Assembly: GCA_030916665.1 (NCBI GenBank)
Contig: JAUPWC010000218.1
Span: forward strand, 1 to 12,010
Length of the DNA stretch: 12,010 bases
DNA from: Verrucomicrobiota bacterium
GTDB lineage: Bacteria; Verrucomicrobiota; Verrucomicrobiia; Opitutales; Opitutaceae
Direction of reading: 5' to 3'
This document shows positions 1-6,977 of the stretch, one piece after another (positions within the stretch are counted from its first letter, which is position 1; each line of letters opens with the position of its first letter). The notes beneath the pieces are model-generated. The model did no database searches. It saw only the letters and a program-made list of their open reading frames with translations, and was not told the origin of the DNA. Made by a program: the position numbers and the translations under genes.

Positions 1-818
1 ACGACCTCTCCATCGTCTTCTTCGCCCTCTGGCTCGACGAAACGATGATGTATTCCGCCGCCAAGTGGGAACGCGCCGACGCCACGCTGCGCGAGGCCCA
101 AATCGCGAAGAACGACGCCCTCTGCCGCCACCTGCGGCTGAAACCCACCGACCACGTCCTCGAGATCGGCACCGGCTGGGGCGGCTGGAGCCTGCACGCC
201 GCCGCGAAATACGGCTGCCGCGTGACCACCGTCACCATCTCGCGCCAGCAGCACGACCTCGCCGTGCAGCGCATCGCCGCCGCCGGTCTGGCCGGCCGCA
301 TCGAGGTGCGGATGCAGGACTACCGCGACATCACCGGCCGCTTCGACAAGATCGTCTCCATCGAGATGCTCGAGGCCGTCGGCCACCGGTATCTTCCCGA
401 TTTCGCCGCCGCCATGGACCGCCTGCTCAAGCCCGACGGCCTGCTCGCGCTCCAATACATCACCGTGCCCGACCACCGCTACGACGCGCTGCGCTCCGGC
501 GTGGACTTCATCCAGAAACACATTTTCCCCGGCTCGCTGCTGCTGTCCGTCAACCGCCTCAACGGTCTCCTCGCGGATCACGGCGGCCTCGTGCTCCACG
601 CCTTCGAGGACCTCGGCCGCGACTACTCCAAGACCCTGCGGGTTTGGCGCGACAGTTTCTCGGCCAAACTCGACCAGGTGCGCGCCCTCGGCTTCGACGA
701 TCGCTTCATCCGCAAATGGCGCTACTACCTCTGCTACTGCGAAGCCGCCTTCGCGCTGCGCCACATCTCCGTCATCCACACGCTGCACACCCGGGCGAAC
801 AATCTGAGTTTGAAGTAG
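1..818 (+). CDS. CFA-synthase-type SAM-dependent methyltransferase (5' end outside window)
   Basis: The reading frame is open from base 3 and the first codons (DLSIVFFALWLDETMMYS) already match the family's FF-LWLD-TM-YS block, so the true start lies upstream. About 271 codons are visible. The SAM-binding motif I is LEIGTGWGG, followed by VTISRQQ, the DYRDI strand, the IEMLEAVG acidic loop, FIQKHIFPG and the C-terminal YYLCYCEAAF block, an order typical of cyclopropane-fatty-acyl-phospholipid synthases. Such enzymes transfer a methyl(ene) group from SAM to the double bond of membrane phospholipid acyl chains. From remembered E. coli Cfa, two bicarbonate ligands are replaced: the Cys of YSCAYW is Ala (YSAAKW), and the His of LLHTIG is Gln (ALQYIT); the Glu and Tyr are kept. 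It may therefore make something other than a plain cyclopropane, for example a methylated or furan-type acyl chain (inference). It heads the lipid operon in this window, and its stop codon lies inside a heptamer repeat element. Confidence 0.9.
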   Translation, partial: DLSIVFFALWLDETMMYSAAKWERADATLREAQIAKNDALCRHLRLKPTDHVLEIGTGWGGWSLHAAAKYGCRVTTVTISRQQHDLAVQRIAAAGLAGRIEVRMQDYRDITGRFDKIVSIEMLEAVGHRYLPDFAAAMDRLLKPDGLLALQYITVPDHRYDALRSGVDFIQKHIFPGSLLLSVNRLNGLLADHGGLVLHAFEDLGRDYSKTLRVWRDSFSAKLDQVRALGFDDRFIRKWRYYLCYCEAAFALRHISVIHTLHTRANNLSLK

Positions 819-895
819 CGAGTAGCGGGTAGTGAGTAGGGAGCATCGTCCAATCACGCCTTCTACTCGCTACCCGCTACTCACTACCCGCTGCT
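814..895. repeat. Inverted repeat of degenerate heptamers (RGTAGYG)
   Basis: The left arm has four adjacent 7-base units at 814-841 (AGTAGCG, AGTAGCG, GGTAGTG, AGTAGGG). After a 19-base spacer (842-860) the right arm has the complementary units CGCTACC, CGCTACT, CACTACC and CGCTGCT at 868-895, preceded by a partial unit. The arms could fold into a long imperfect hairpin in RNA. The left arm includes the TAG stop of the upstream methyltransferase, and the right arm ends five bases before the ATG at 901. It is non-coding apart from the stop codon. It may act as an attenuator, an RNA-stability element or a dispersed repeat; function is unknown. Confidence 0.75.
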
Positions 896-900
896 TTCCC

Positions 901-1299
901 ATGATCCTCTTCCTCCGTCTCCTCTGCCTCGTCATCATCGGCTCGATGCTCGGGGTCACGACCTGGGCCAGCCTGCACCAGCCGCTCGGGGATTTTGCCC
1001 GCGGCGCCACGATCCGCGATCCTTGGGTCATCGCCACGCTCTTCGACGCCTACTGGGCTTTCCTCAGTTTCTATGTGTGGGTCGCGTGGAAGGAACAGTC
1101 GCTCGTCGCGCGTCTGCTCTGGTTCGTTGCCATCATCCTGCTCGGCAACCTTGCCATGGCCGCCTACCTGCTGCGCGAGCTGTTCGCCGTGCCGGCCGAG
1201 GGCCCGCTCGATCCCGTCTTCACCCGGCGCAATCCCGGCACCCTTCCGCTGCCCGGCCTGTTGACCGCCGCCGCGGTCGCCGTTTACCTGCTCGCGTGA
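901..1299 (+). CDS. DUF1475-like small membrane protein
   Basis: A 132-residue protein with about four hydrophobic segments: residues about 2-24, 40-62 (DPWVIATLFDAYWAFLSFYV then WVAWKE), 72-95 and 115-132. The D-PW--ATL-D-Y--F--FYVWVAWKE pattern fits the DUF1475 family, which I know as membrane proteins found beside CFA-type methyltransferases; no biochemical role is established. I chose ATG 901 because the frame upstream to 832 runs through the heptamer repeat and would encode an unlikely leader, while residues from 901 begin directly with a hydrophobic helix. The stop TGA overlaps the GTG start of the next gene by four bases, so the two are probably translationally coupled. The protein is likely an accessory factor for lipid modification in the inner membrane (inference from position). 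Confidence 0.8.
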   Translation: MILFLRLLCLVIIGSMLGVTTWASLHQPLGDFARGATIRDPWVIATLFDAYWAFLSFYVWVAWKEQSLVARLLWFVAIILLGNLAMAAYLLRELFAVPAEGPLDPVFTRRNPGTLPLPGLLTAAAVAVYLLA

Positions 1300-1796
1300 C
1301 CGCACCCGAGGCAATCACCCGACGCTCATTCTGGCAGCGCCGGGTGCGGGACCCGATCATCGCCCTGTTCACCCAAGGCATCACGCCCGACAAGGTCGCC
1401 CTGACCCTCGCCGTCGGCACCGCCTGCTCCCTGTTTCCCTTCCTCGGCTTCACGGCGCTGCTCAACCTCGGCGTCGGCCTCCGGTTGCGGATGAACCAGC
1501 CGATCCTGCAAACCCTCAACCAGCTGCTCGGACCTTTGCAGCTCCTGCTCATCGTCGCCTACGTGCGGCTCGGCGAGTGGGTCTGGCGGGCGCAGGATGC
1601 CCGCTTCACAATCGCGGAGATGCTCCGTGTCTTCCGCGAGGCAAGTCCCGGTGAGTTTATCGGCCGCTTCGGCTGGGCCGGGGTTCACGCCTTTACCGCG
1701 TGGGCGCTGACCGCCCCGCTGCTGATCGCCACGCTCTACTGGGTTCTGCGCCCGGCACTCCGTCGGTTGGCGTCCAAATCCGCCGCCCGGGCGTAG
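1296..1796 (+). CDS. DUF2062 membrane protein
   Basis: A 166-residue protein starting at a GTG that overlaps the preceding stop (GTGA). An open frame exists further upstream but lies inside the DUF1475 gene and is a shadow. The N-terminus is basic and amphipathic (RRSFWQRRVRDP), followed by the core TQGITPDKVALTLAVGTACS, a hydrophobic stretch PFLGFTALLN, the conserved NQP (68-70) and LNQLLGPLQLLLIVAYVRLGE. A last membrane segment lies at about residues 134-151, before a basic tail. The G-(I/A)TP-x-K-x-A---A-G---FPF-G---L pattern is characteristic of DUF2062. The biochemical function is unknown; some DUF2062 domains occur with glycosyltransferases. Its place between DUF1475 and DUF1295 suggests an integral-membrane partner of the lipid pathway. 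Confidence 0.85.
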   Translation: MTAPEAITRRSFWQRRVRDPIIALFTQGITPDKVALTLAVGTACSLFPFLGFTALLNLGVGLRLRMNQPILQTLNQLLGPLQLLLIVAYVRLGEWVWRAQDARFTIAEMLRVFREASPGEFIGRFGWAGVHAFTAWALTAPLLIATLYWVLRPALRRLASKSAARA

Positions 1797-1805
1797 TTAC
1801 TCCCG

Positions 1806-2615
1806 ATGTCTTCGCTGCCGCTCATCGTTCTCGCCCTCGCCGGCCTGTGCACGCTCTTCGCGCTGCTCTGGCTGCTGTGCCGGCGGCTGGACAACTACGG
1901 CTTCGTGGACGTGGCCTGGGCCTATGCCTTTGCTCCGCTGGCGGCGTTCTATGCGTGGTTCGGCCCGGGCTGGTATCTGCGCCGGTTCATGATCGCAGCC
2001 ATCGCGGTGCTCTGGAGCGTGCGCCTGGGCTCGCACCTGCTGAAACGCGTTGCCTCGCACCACCCGGTCGAAGACGGGCGCTACGTCCAGTTGCGCCAGG
2101 ACTGGGCCGGCAACTTCGGCCCGAGGATGGCCGGGTTCTTCCAGCTGCAGGCGGCTTCGGTGGTGTTGCTCGGCTTGGCCTTTCTGCTGCCGGTGTTCAA
2201 CCCGGCGCCGCGCTTTCACCTGTTGGAAATCGCCGGAGCGTGCCTGTGGTTTCTCGCGCTCTACGGCGAGGCCATTGCCGACGCGCAGCTCGCCGCTTTT
2301 AAGCGCGTGCCGGCGAACAAGGGCCGCGTATGCGATGCCGGTCTCTGGCGGCTCAGCCGCCACCCCAACTACTTCTTCGAGTGGCTCGTCTGGGTCGCCT
2401 TCTTCGTCTTCGCCCTCGCGTCGCCGTGGGGCTGGCTCGCGATCATCGGACCCGCGAGCATCCTCTACCTGCTGCTGCGCGTGACCGGCATCCCGCTCAC
2501 CGAGGAGCAGGCCGTGCGCTCCAAAGGCGACGCCTACCGCCGCTACCAACAGTCCACCAGCGCCTTCATCCCATGGTTCCCGAAACTACCCACCTCCGCC
2601 CCGAACGCCAGCTGA
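1806..2615 (+). CDS. DUF1295 family membrane enzyme (steroid 5-alpha-reductase-like)
   Basis: A 269-residue polytopic membrane protein whose ATG is 9 bases after the previous stop. It has about six hydrophobic segments (for example 5-25, 33-52, 60-72, 115-131, 140-157, 193-226). The diagnostic C-terminal motif GLWRLSRHPNYFFEW (179-193) and the end pattern GD-YRRYQQSTSAFIPWFP define DUF1295, related to steroid 5-alpha-reductases and isoprenylcysteine methyltransferases. The family is expected to act on lipid substrates in the membrane, either as an NAD(P)H-dependent reductase or a methyltransferase. Which reaction this member performs cannot be decided from sequence. The early motif DNYGFVDVAWAYAF is also typical. 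As part of the operon it may reduce or rearrange an acyl or isoprenoid intermediate (inference). Confidence 0.9.
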   Translation: MSSLPLIVLALAGLCTLFALLWLLCRRLDNYGFVDVAWAYAFAPLAAFYAWFGPGWYLRRFMIAAIAVLWSVRLGSHLLKRVASHHPVEDGRYVQLRQDWAGNFGPRMAGFFQLQAASVVLLGLAFLLPVFNPAPRFHLLEIAGACLWFLALYGEAIADAQLAAFKRVPANKGRVCDAGLWRLSRHPNYFFEWLVWVAFFVFALASPWGWLAIIGPASILYLLLRVTGIPLTEEQAVRSKGDAYRRYQQSTSAFIPWFPKLPTSAPNAS

Positions 2616-2671
2616 CGCCCGCGACCCACGGCGCGCACGCCACCGCCCGTCCGCCCCAATCCGCTTCGTCC

Positions 2672-3691
2672 ATGATCGACCGTCTGCTTGAAAAGAACCG
2701 CCTTCCCGACTGGCTGATCCGCTTCGGCATCCGTCGTCTGCTGCGGCAGCGCCTGCGCGAGATCGATCACCCCTCGCCGGAAATCCAGGTGGCGCAGTTC
2801 GCCGGGTCGCTCCGCGCGATGCCCATCGCCATCAACACCGCCGACTCGAAGACGCAGCACTACGAGGTGCCGACCGCCTTCTACCAGCTCTGCCTCGGTC
2901 CGCGGCTGAAATACTCCTCCGGATTCTACGAGCGCGGCGCCGAGACCCTTGCCCAGGCCGAGGAGCGCATGCTCGCCCTCACCTGCGAGCGCGCCCGGCT
3001 CGCCGACGGCCTCGACATCCTGGAGCTTGGTTGCGGCTGGGGCTCGCTCACGCTCTGGATGGCGGAGCACTATCCGCGCGCGCGAATCGTCGGCGTCTCT
3101 CACTCGCGCACCCAACGCGAGCACATCCTGAGCGAAGCGAAGCGGCGCGGCCTCGCCAACATCGAGATCATCACGTGCGACATGAACGACCTCGACCTCA
3201 TCGCGAGCTCCTTTGACCGCGTGGTCTCGGTCGAAATGTTCGAGCACATGAAGAACTGGCCGCATCTCATGGGCAACATCGCCCGCTGGCTCCGCGCCGA
3301 GGGCTGTTTCTTCGCGCATGTGTTCACGCATTCTCGCTTCTGCTATCACTTCGAGGCGCGCGACGAGACCGACTGGATGAGCCGGTATTTCTTCACCGGC
3401 GGCCTGATGCCCGCACACGCGCTCTTCCCTCATTTCCAAGACGACCTGCAGCTCGAGCAGGACTGGAAGGTCAACGGCCGCCACTACGCGCAGACCGCCG
3501 AACACTGGCTCCAGAACATGGATGCCCACCGCGAGCAGATCATGCCTCTCTTCGCCCAGACCTACGGCCGGGACCAAGCCGTGAAATGGTGGGCCTACTG
3601 GCGCGTCTTCTACCTCGCCTGCGCCGAACTCTGGTGGTTCCGCGACGGCGAGGAATGGCACGTCAGCCACTATCTCTTCCGCAAGCCGTGA
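2672..3691 (+). CDS. CFA-superfamily methyltransferase, coclaurine N-methyltransferase-like
   Basis: A 339-residue SAM-dependent methyltransferase with an N-terminal helical part (1-60), HYEVPTAFY (63-71), motif I LELGCGWGS (117-125), the acidic strand ITCDMND (167-173) and the EMFEHMKN loop (188-195), where CNMT enzymes keep their catalytic Glu/His. The C-terminal lid holds RYFFTGG-MP (238-247), FQDD (255-258), VNGRHYAQT (267-275) and GEEWHVSHYLF (326-336). Those lid blocks recall plant coclaurine/pavine N-methyltransferases rather than classical Cfa. The bacterial substrate is unknown; a lipid or amine acceptor is plausible. ATG 2672 is preferred because MIDRLLEKNRLPDWLIR looks like the family N-terminus; an in-frame ATG at 2573 would add a low-complexity leader and overlap the previous gene by 43 bases. 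The stop overlaps the next GTG by four bases. Confidence 0.9.
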   Translation: MIDRLLEKNRLPDWLIRFGIRRLLRQRLREIDHPSPEIQVAQFAGSLRAMPIAINTADSKTQHYEVPTAFYQLCLGPRLKYSSGFYERGAETLAQAEERMLALTCERARLADGLDILELGCGWGSLTLWMAEHYPRARIVGVSHSRTQREHILSEAKRRGLANIEIITCDMNDLDLIASSFDRVVSVEMFEHMKNWPHLMGNIARWLRAEGCFFAHVFTHSRFCYHFEARDETDWMSRYFFTGGLMPAHALFPHFQDDLQLEQDWKVNGRHYAQTAEHWLQNMDAHREQIMPLFAQTYGRDQAVKWWAYWRVFYLACAELWWFRDGEEWHVSHYLFRKP

Positions 3692-4437
3692 AGGGACTCC
3701 GTCACCTGCTCTTGGGTTGCCTGCTGTCCGTCTCCGCCTGGGGGGCGGACGTGACCGCGTTGCTCGAAGCCGCCCGCGCCGCCGAGACACGGCTGGACTC
3801 GGCCCGGGCGCTGGAACTCTTGCTCCAAGCCGCCGCCGCCAAACCCGACGACGCCTTAATCCTGCAGAAGATCGCCCGCCAGTATTCCGACCTCACGACC
3901 GAGCAGGACGACATCGAGGAAAAGAAGCGCTACGCGCAGACCGCTCTCGATTACGCGCTGCGGGCGGTCGCGCTCAATCCGCGCGATCCCGTCAACGTGC
4001 TCTCGCTCGCCGTCTGCCACGGCAAGCTCGCCGTTTACAGCGACACGCGCACGAAGGTGAAGTATTCGCGCCTCGTGAAGGAGGAAGCCGAGCGCGCGCT
4101 GGCCCTCGACCCGAATTACGCCTGGGCGCACCACATCCTTGGACGCTGGCACCACGAGGTCGCCTCGCTCGGCCTCACCGCCCGCTGGGCGGTGCGCCTG
4201 TTCTACGGCGGCCTGCCCGACGCCTCGCCCGCAGCGGCGGTGCGCCACCTGGAGAAGGCCGTCGCGCTCGAACCCGATGAGCTGAACCACCACCTCGAAC
4301 TCGGCTTCGCCTACGCCGCCGCCGAGCGCCAGGCCGACGCGCAAACGGCGTGGCGCCGCGGCCTCGCCATGCCGGACCGCGGCCGCCACGACACCGCCGC
4401 CAAACGCCGCGTGCGCGACACGCTCGATAATTTGTAG
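3688..4437 (+). CDS. Exported TPR protein of the RMDN/PTPIP51-like type
   Basis: A 249-residue protein starting at GTG 3688, inside the previous stop (GTGA). A start at this GTG gives a short signal peptide (KGLRHLLLGCLLSVSAWGA), so the mature part probably lies in the periplasm; LLGC is a poor lipobox and a lipoprotein is less likely. The rest is helical with TPR-like repeats: ALELLLQAAAAKP (about 41-53), ALRAVALNP (90-98), AERALALDP (134-142), AVRHLEKAVALEP (184-196) and a last one at 203-229. The segment HHILGRWHHEVASL (148-161), with ARWAVRLFYGGLP and the following repeat, closely recalls the eukaryotic regulator-of-microtubule-dynamics (RMDN/FAM82) family, whose member PTPIP51 has a lipid-binding TPR domain. 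In this operon it could carry or present lipids or scaffold the enzymes (inference). It is the last gene of the run, facing a convergent gene. Confidence 0.8.
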   Translation: MKGLRHLLLGCLLSVSAWGADVTALLEAARAAETRLDSARALELLLQAAAAKPDDALILQKIARQYSDLTTEQDDIEEKKRYAQTALDYALRAVALNPRDPVNVLSLAVCHGKLAVYSDTRTKVKYSRLVKEEAERALALDPNYAWAHHILGRWHHEVASLGLTARWAVRLFYGGLPDASPAAAVRHLEKAVALEPDELNHHLELGFAYAAAERQADAQTAWRRGLAMPDRGRHDTAAKRRVRDTLDNL

Positions 4438-4448
4438 CCACGCTGAAG

Positions 4449-4464
4449 CCGCGCGACCGCGCGG
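4449..4464. terminator. Hairpin between convergent operons
   Basis: The 44 bases between the convergent TPR and transporter genes hold the perfect stem CCGCGC/GCGCGG with a GACC loop. No T-run follows directly; a TTTT lies about 12 bases further on the plus strand. It may help end transcription from either side, but it is not a canonical intrinsic terminator. Confidence 0.4.
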
Positions 4465-4481
4465 ATCCGCTCCCGCTTTTC

Positions 4482-5369
4482 TCACACCAGCACCAGGACG
4501 ATCGCCGCCAGCATCAGCGCGGCGCCGATGAGGCGGTTGCGGAGCACCACAGGATCGTGATGCTGTTCCCGGCTGTGGAACCAGTGGCCGACGGCCCAGA
4601 CGACCGCGACGCTCACCAAGCCGCGCGCACTGTAGACAATGTTCACCGCCGTGGCCCCGCCCCAGATGCCGATCGCCAGCACGATGCCGGCGTTGTTGAC
4701 CGCCATCATCACGGAACCCGCGCCCACCCACCGCCAGGCCTGGCCGTTCATGGCGCGCAGGGGCGCGCTGAACACCGGGATCAGCGCCAGCGAATAGATC
4801 CCGACCCAGCCAAACATCGCCGGGGCGAACGCCGTCGCGCCCCAACCGGGCGCCCATTTCTGGATGCACACATCCCCGAGACCGTAGCATGAGGCACTCG
4901 CCCACGCGAGCAGCACCGTGCGCCCGACGTGCCGGTTTGATCCCAAGCCCCGGCCAACATGCAGCAGCAAGACGGCGGCGGCGCTGAGTCCGGCCCCGAT
5001 CCACCAGCGCAGCGGCATCTCACCCGCGTTCAGCAACACCGTGAACAGTGCCACCATGATCACCTTGCTGCCCATGACCGGCGTGGTGACGGTCACGTCG
5101 CCGTGCTTCAGCGCGAGGAACATGCTGGACTGACCAAGCAGGAAAAAACCCGCGGCCAGCGCCGGCTGCCAGTAGAGCGCGAGCGCGACCACGGGCGCCC
5201 CGGCCGCGAGCCAGATGGCCAGGAAGGCCAGACATGCCGTCCAGTTCGCCACAAAGGTCGTGCGCCAGACGCCCACGCCGAGCTCCGCCGCGCGCTTGAA
5301 CATAAGCGCCGCCGTCACGTAGGTGAAGGCGCAGGCCAGCGGGATCAGCAGGTGCCAGGAAAAGGTCAT
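4482..5369 (-). CDS. EamA/DMT-superfamily transporter
   Basis: A 295-residue, very hydrophobic protein with about ten membrane segments in two homologous halves, the usual length and layout of EamA-type drug/metabolite transporters. The first half includes FFLLGQSSMFLALKHGDVTV and a glycine-rich helix, MGSKVIMVALFTVLLN, then WWIGAGLSAAAVLLL. The second starts near VLLAWASASCYGLGD and ends with NRLIGAALMLAAIVLVLV. The GAGLSAAAVLLL and IGAALMLAAIVLV ends of each half match the family's closing helix. The substrate cannot be predicted. The ATG is at 5369 on the minus strand, 122 bases after the thioredoxin gene; three hairpins fill that gap, so it may be expressed separately from tlpA-lysR. Confidence 0.88.
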   Translation of the reverse strand: MTFSWHLLIPLACAFTYVTAALMFKRAAELGVGVWRTTFVANWTACLAFLAIWLAAGAPVVALALYWQPALAAGFFLLGQSSMFLALKHGDVTVTTPVMGSKVIMVALFTVLLNAGEMPLRWWIGAGLSAAAVLLLHVGRGLGSNRHVGRTVLLAWASASCYGLGDVCIQKWAPGWGATAFAPAMFGWVGIYSLALIPVFSAPLRAMNGQAWRWVGAGSVMMAVNNAGIVLAIGIWGGATAVNIVYSARGLVSVAVVWAVGHWFHSREQHHDPVVLRNRLIGAALMLAAIVLVLV

Positions 5370-5380
5370 CGCCCAGCAAA

Positions 5381-5404
5381 GAGCCGGACCCGCGGGCCCG
5401 GCTC
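5381..5404. repeat. Near-perfect 24-base palindrome
   Basis: The arms GAGCCGG (5381-5387) and CCGGCTC (5398-5404) flank a self-complementary CCCGCGGG core. It lies just upstream of the transporter start on the minus strand. It could be a hairpin or an operator-like dyad; no function is assigned. Confidence 0.6.
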
Positions 5405-5428
5405 AAATCAATTGTGTCCCAAGGCTGG

Positions 5429-5449
5429 AGCCCGCGCTCCGCGCGGGCT
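5429..5449. repeat. Hairpin, 8-base stem
   Basis: AGCCCGCG and CGCGGGCT form a perfect stem around a CTCCG loop. It is the middle of three inverted repeats in the 122-base gap between the thioredoxin and transporter genes, and may belong to a REP-like cluster. Confidence 0.6.
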
Positions 5450-5454
5450 GGTGC

Positions 5455-5480
5455 GGAAAACCTGCGACGGGGCGCAGGTT
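5455..5480 (-). terminator. Probable intrinsic terminator of the thioredoxin gene
   Basis: Read on the minus strand, the stem AACCTGCG/CGCAGGTT with a 6-base loop is followed by TTTTCC, 12 bases after the thioredoxin stop. The T-run is short, so termination may be partial. Confidence 0.55.
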
Positions 5481-5491
5481 CCACCTCCCGT

Positions 5492-5980
5492 TCACAGCGC
5501 CTTCTTGAGGATCGCCTCGTATTCCTCGTGCGCCATCGCGCCGCTCTTCTCGTGCAGGATCTTGCCGTCGCGGCTGATGAGAAAGGTGGTGGGGATCGAG
5601 TCGAAGCCGCCGAACGCGCTCACCGTGTCGCTGTCGCCCATGACGATCGTGTAGTTCATGGCGTTTTGCTCGACGAACTTCTGCACGTGCTTCGGGCCCT
5701 TCTGGTCCAGCGACACGCCGACAATGACGACGCCGTCCTTGCCGTATTTTTTCTGCATTTCGATGTAGCCCGGGATTTCCACACGGCACGGCCCGCACCA
5801 GGTGGCCCAGAAATCCACGACGACTACCTTACCCTTGAGCGAGGCGAGGCTGACCTCCTTGCCGGCGAGGTCCTTGAAGGTGACCGCCGGTGCCGGCTGG
5901 CCGACCACCGAGGCGGAAGCGGAACCGGCCAGCAGGGCCAGTCCGAGCGTGACAAGAAGGGAGCGGAGCAGGGTTTTCAT
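5492..5980 (-). CDS. Exported TlpA/ResA-type thiol:disulfide oxidoreductase
   Basis: A 162-residue protein. Residues 1-24 form a Sec signal peptide (basic MKTLLR, hydrophobic core, cleavage near ASA|SV). The mature part is a thioredoxin fold of the AhpC-TSA/TlpA type: [19 protein letters not shown], then [14 protein letters not shown] with the redox pair Cys62/Cys65, VGVSLDQ, and the cis-proline in [10 protein letters not shown] (Pro130). The expected role is to reduce disulfides in periplasmic proteins, for example apocytochrome c or other envelope proteins, drawing electrons from a CcdA/DsbD-type membrane partner that is not in this window. The gene lies 63 bases downstream of lysR on the same strand, across a hairpin. 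The ATG at 5980 is set by the signal peptide. Confidence 0.92.
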   Translation of the reverse strand: MKTLLRSLLVTLGLALLAGSASASVVGQPAPAVTFKDLAGKEVSLASLKGKVVVVDFWATWCGPCRVEIPGYIEMQKKYGKDGVVIVGVSLDQKGPKHVQKFVEQNAMNYTIVMGDSDTVSAFGGFDSIPTTFLISRDGKILHEKSGAMAHEEYEAILKKAL

Positions 5981-6000
5981 GTTCGTGAATGAGAGACACC

Positions 6001-6028
6001 GCCGCCGGTTTTGTTCCCGGCCGGCGGC
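6001..6028. terminator. Hairpin between lysR and the thioredoxin gene
   Basis: GCCGCCGG and CCGGCGGC form an 8-base perfect stem around a 12-base loop, 16 bases beyond the lysR stop. No T-run follows on the minus strand, so it is a possible pause, RNA-stability or weak termination site rather than a standard terminator. Confidence 0.4.
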
Positions 6029-6043
6029 ACCGGTGCGCGAAGC

Positions 6044-6952
6044 TCAGTCCTTCGACGCGGCCTCGGCGGCGGCACCCTCGGTGGCAAGCATCTCGACAAA
6101 CTTCTTCATCGCGGGCGTGAGCACACGGCCCTTGCGGTGGAGGATCGCCAGCGGCCGGGTGAACTCCTTGCCCTTGAACGGGACGATGGCGAGCGTGCCC
6201 TGCCGCAGCTCCTGCTGCACGGTGGCCTGCGGCACGATGGCGATGCCGTGGTCGATCTCGACGGCGCGCTTCACGGTCTCGATGTTGTCGAATTCCATGA
6301 CCGGCGTGATCTCCAGCTTGTTGTCGCGGAAGATCGAGTCCACGGCCTTGCGCGTGGGGATGTCGGGGTCGAAGCCGATGAACTTGTGGCCGGAAAGCGT
6401 CTTGAGGTCCACCTCGGTGCCCTTCGCCAGCGGGTGGTTGGGGTGCGTGATGAGCACGAGCCGGTCGTTGCGGAACGGCAGCATCTCGATCTGGCGCTGC
6501 TTCTGGGGGAAGGCGACGAGACCGAAGTCCACGGCGTTGTGCAGGATGTCCTCATACACGAGGTTCGAGCGCCGGTATTCGATGCGGACGTTGACCGACG
6601 GAAAAGACTGGAGAAAGCGCTTCACGTAGGGCGGCAGCTCGTGCAGGCCGATCGAGTAGATCGTCGAGATGCGGATCGTGCCGCTGATCACCTTCTTCAT
6701 CTCCTGGAGCTCGCTCTCGAGCTTTTCATAGACGTGCAGGATCTCCTTAGCCGCCTCGTAGATGCGCTGGCCTTCGCGGGTCAGATTGAACTGCTTCTGG
6801 CTGCGGTCGATCATGAGCGTCTTGAAGTTCCGCTCCATCGCCCGGGCCTGCTGGCTGACCGCCGACTGGGTGATGCCGTTCAGTTTGGCAGCCTTGGAAA
6901 AGCTCTTGGTCTCGACCAGATCCGCGAAGATTTTGAAGTTCTCGATTTGCAT
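6044..6952 (-). CDS. LysR-family transcriptional regulator
   Basis: A 302-residue protein of standard LysR length. Residues about 1-62 form the winged helix-turn-helix: [20 protein letters not shown], then [19 protein letters not shown] and the wing [12 protein letters not shown] linker helix follows (about 63-90), then a periplasmic-binding-protein-like effector domain (about 91-290) with [16 protein letters not shown] and [14 protein letters not shown]. The ATG at 6952 is preferred over the in-frame ATG at 6979 because MQIENFKIF is the normal LysR N-terminus and 6979 falls inside the predicted operator. The effector and targets are unknown; the divergent yggS gene and the downstream thioredoxin and transporter genes are candidates. 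Autoregulation through the box at 6978-6992 is likely (inference). Confidence 0.92.
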   Translation of the reverse strand: MQIENFKIFADLVETKSFSKAAKLNGITQSAVSQQARAMERNFKTLMIDRSQKQFNLTREGQRIYEAAKEILHVYEKLESELQEMKKVISGTIRISTIYSIGLHELPPYVKRFLQSFPSVNVRIEYRRSNLVYEDILHNAVDFGLVAFPQKQRQIEMLPFRNDRLVLITHPNHPLAKGTEVDLKTLSGHKFIGFDPDIPTRKAVDSIFRDNKLEITPVMEFDNIETVKRAVEIDHGIAIVPQATVQQELRQGTLAIVPFKGKEFTRPLAILHRKGRVLTPAMKKFVEMLATEGAAAEAASKD

Positions 6953-6977
6953 ACGTCGTGTATCTTGCAAACCCAGC

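Noticed and set aside
832..900. N-terminal extension of the DUF1475 protein
   Set aside because: It would be encoded by the heptamer inverted repeat; the hydrophobic N-terminus starts naturally at ATG 901.
2330..2671. Long upstream extension of the CNMT-like methyltransferase frame
   Set aside because: It lies within the DUF1295 gene and translates to Arg/Pro-rich low-complexity sequence; the family N-terminus begins at 2672.
2543..3790. 415-residue minus-strand ORF opposite the methyltransferase
   Set aside because: A shadow frame typical of GC-rich genes, with no domain; the plus strand encodes a clear enzyme.
3856..5004. 382-residue minus-strand ORF spanning the TPR gene and part of the transporter
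   Set aside because: It crosses two well-supported genes in other frames and has low-complexity composition.
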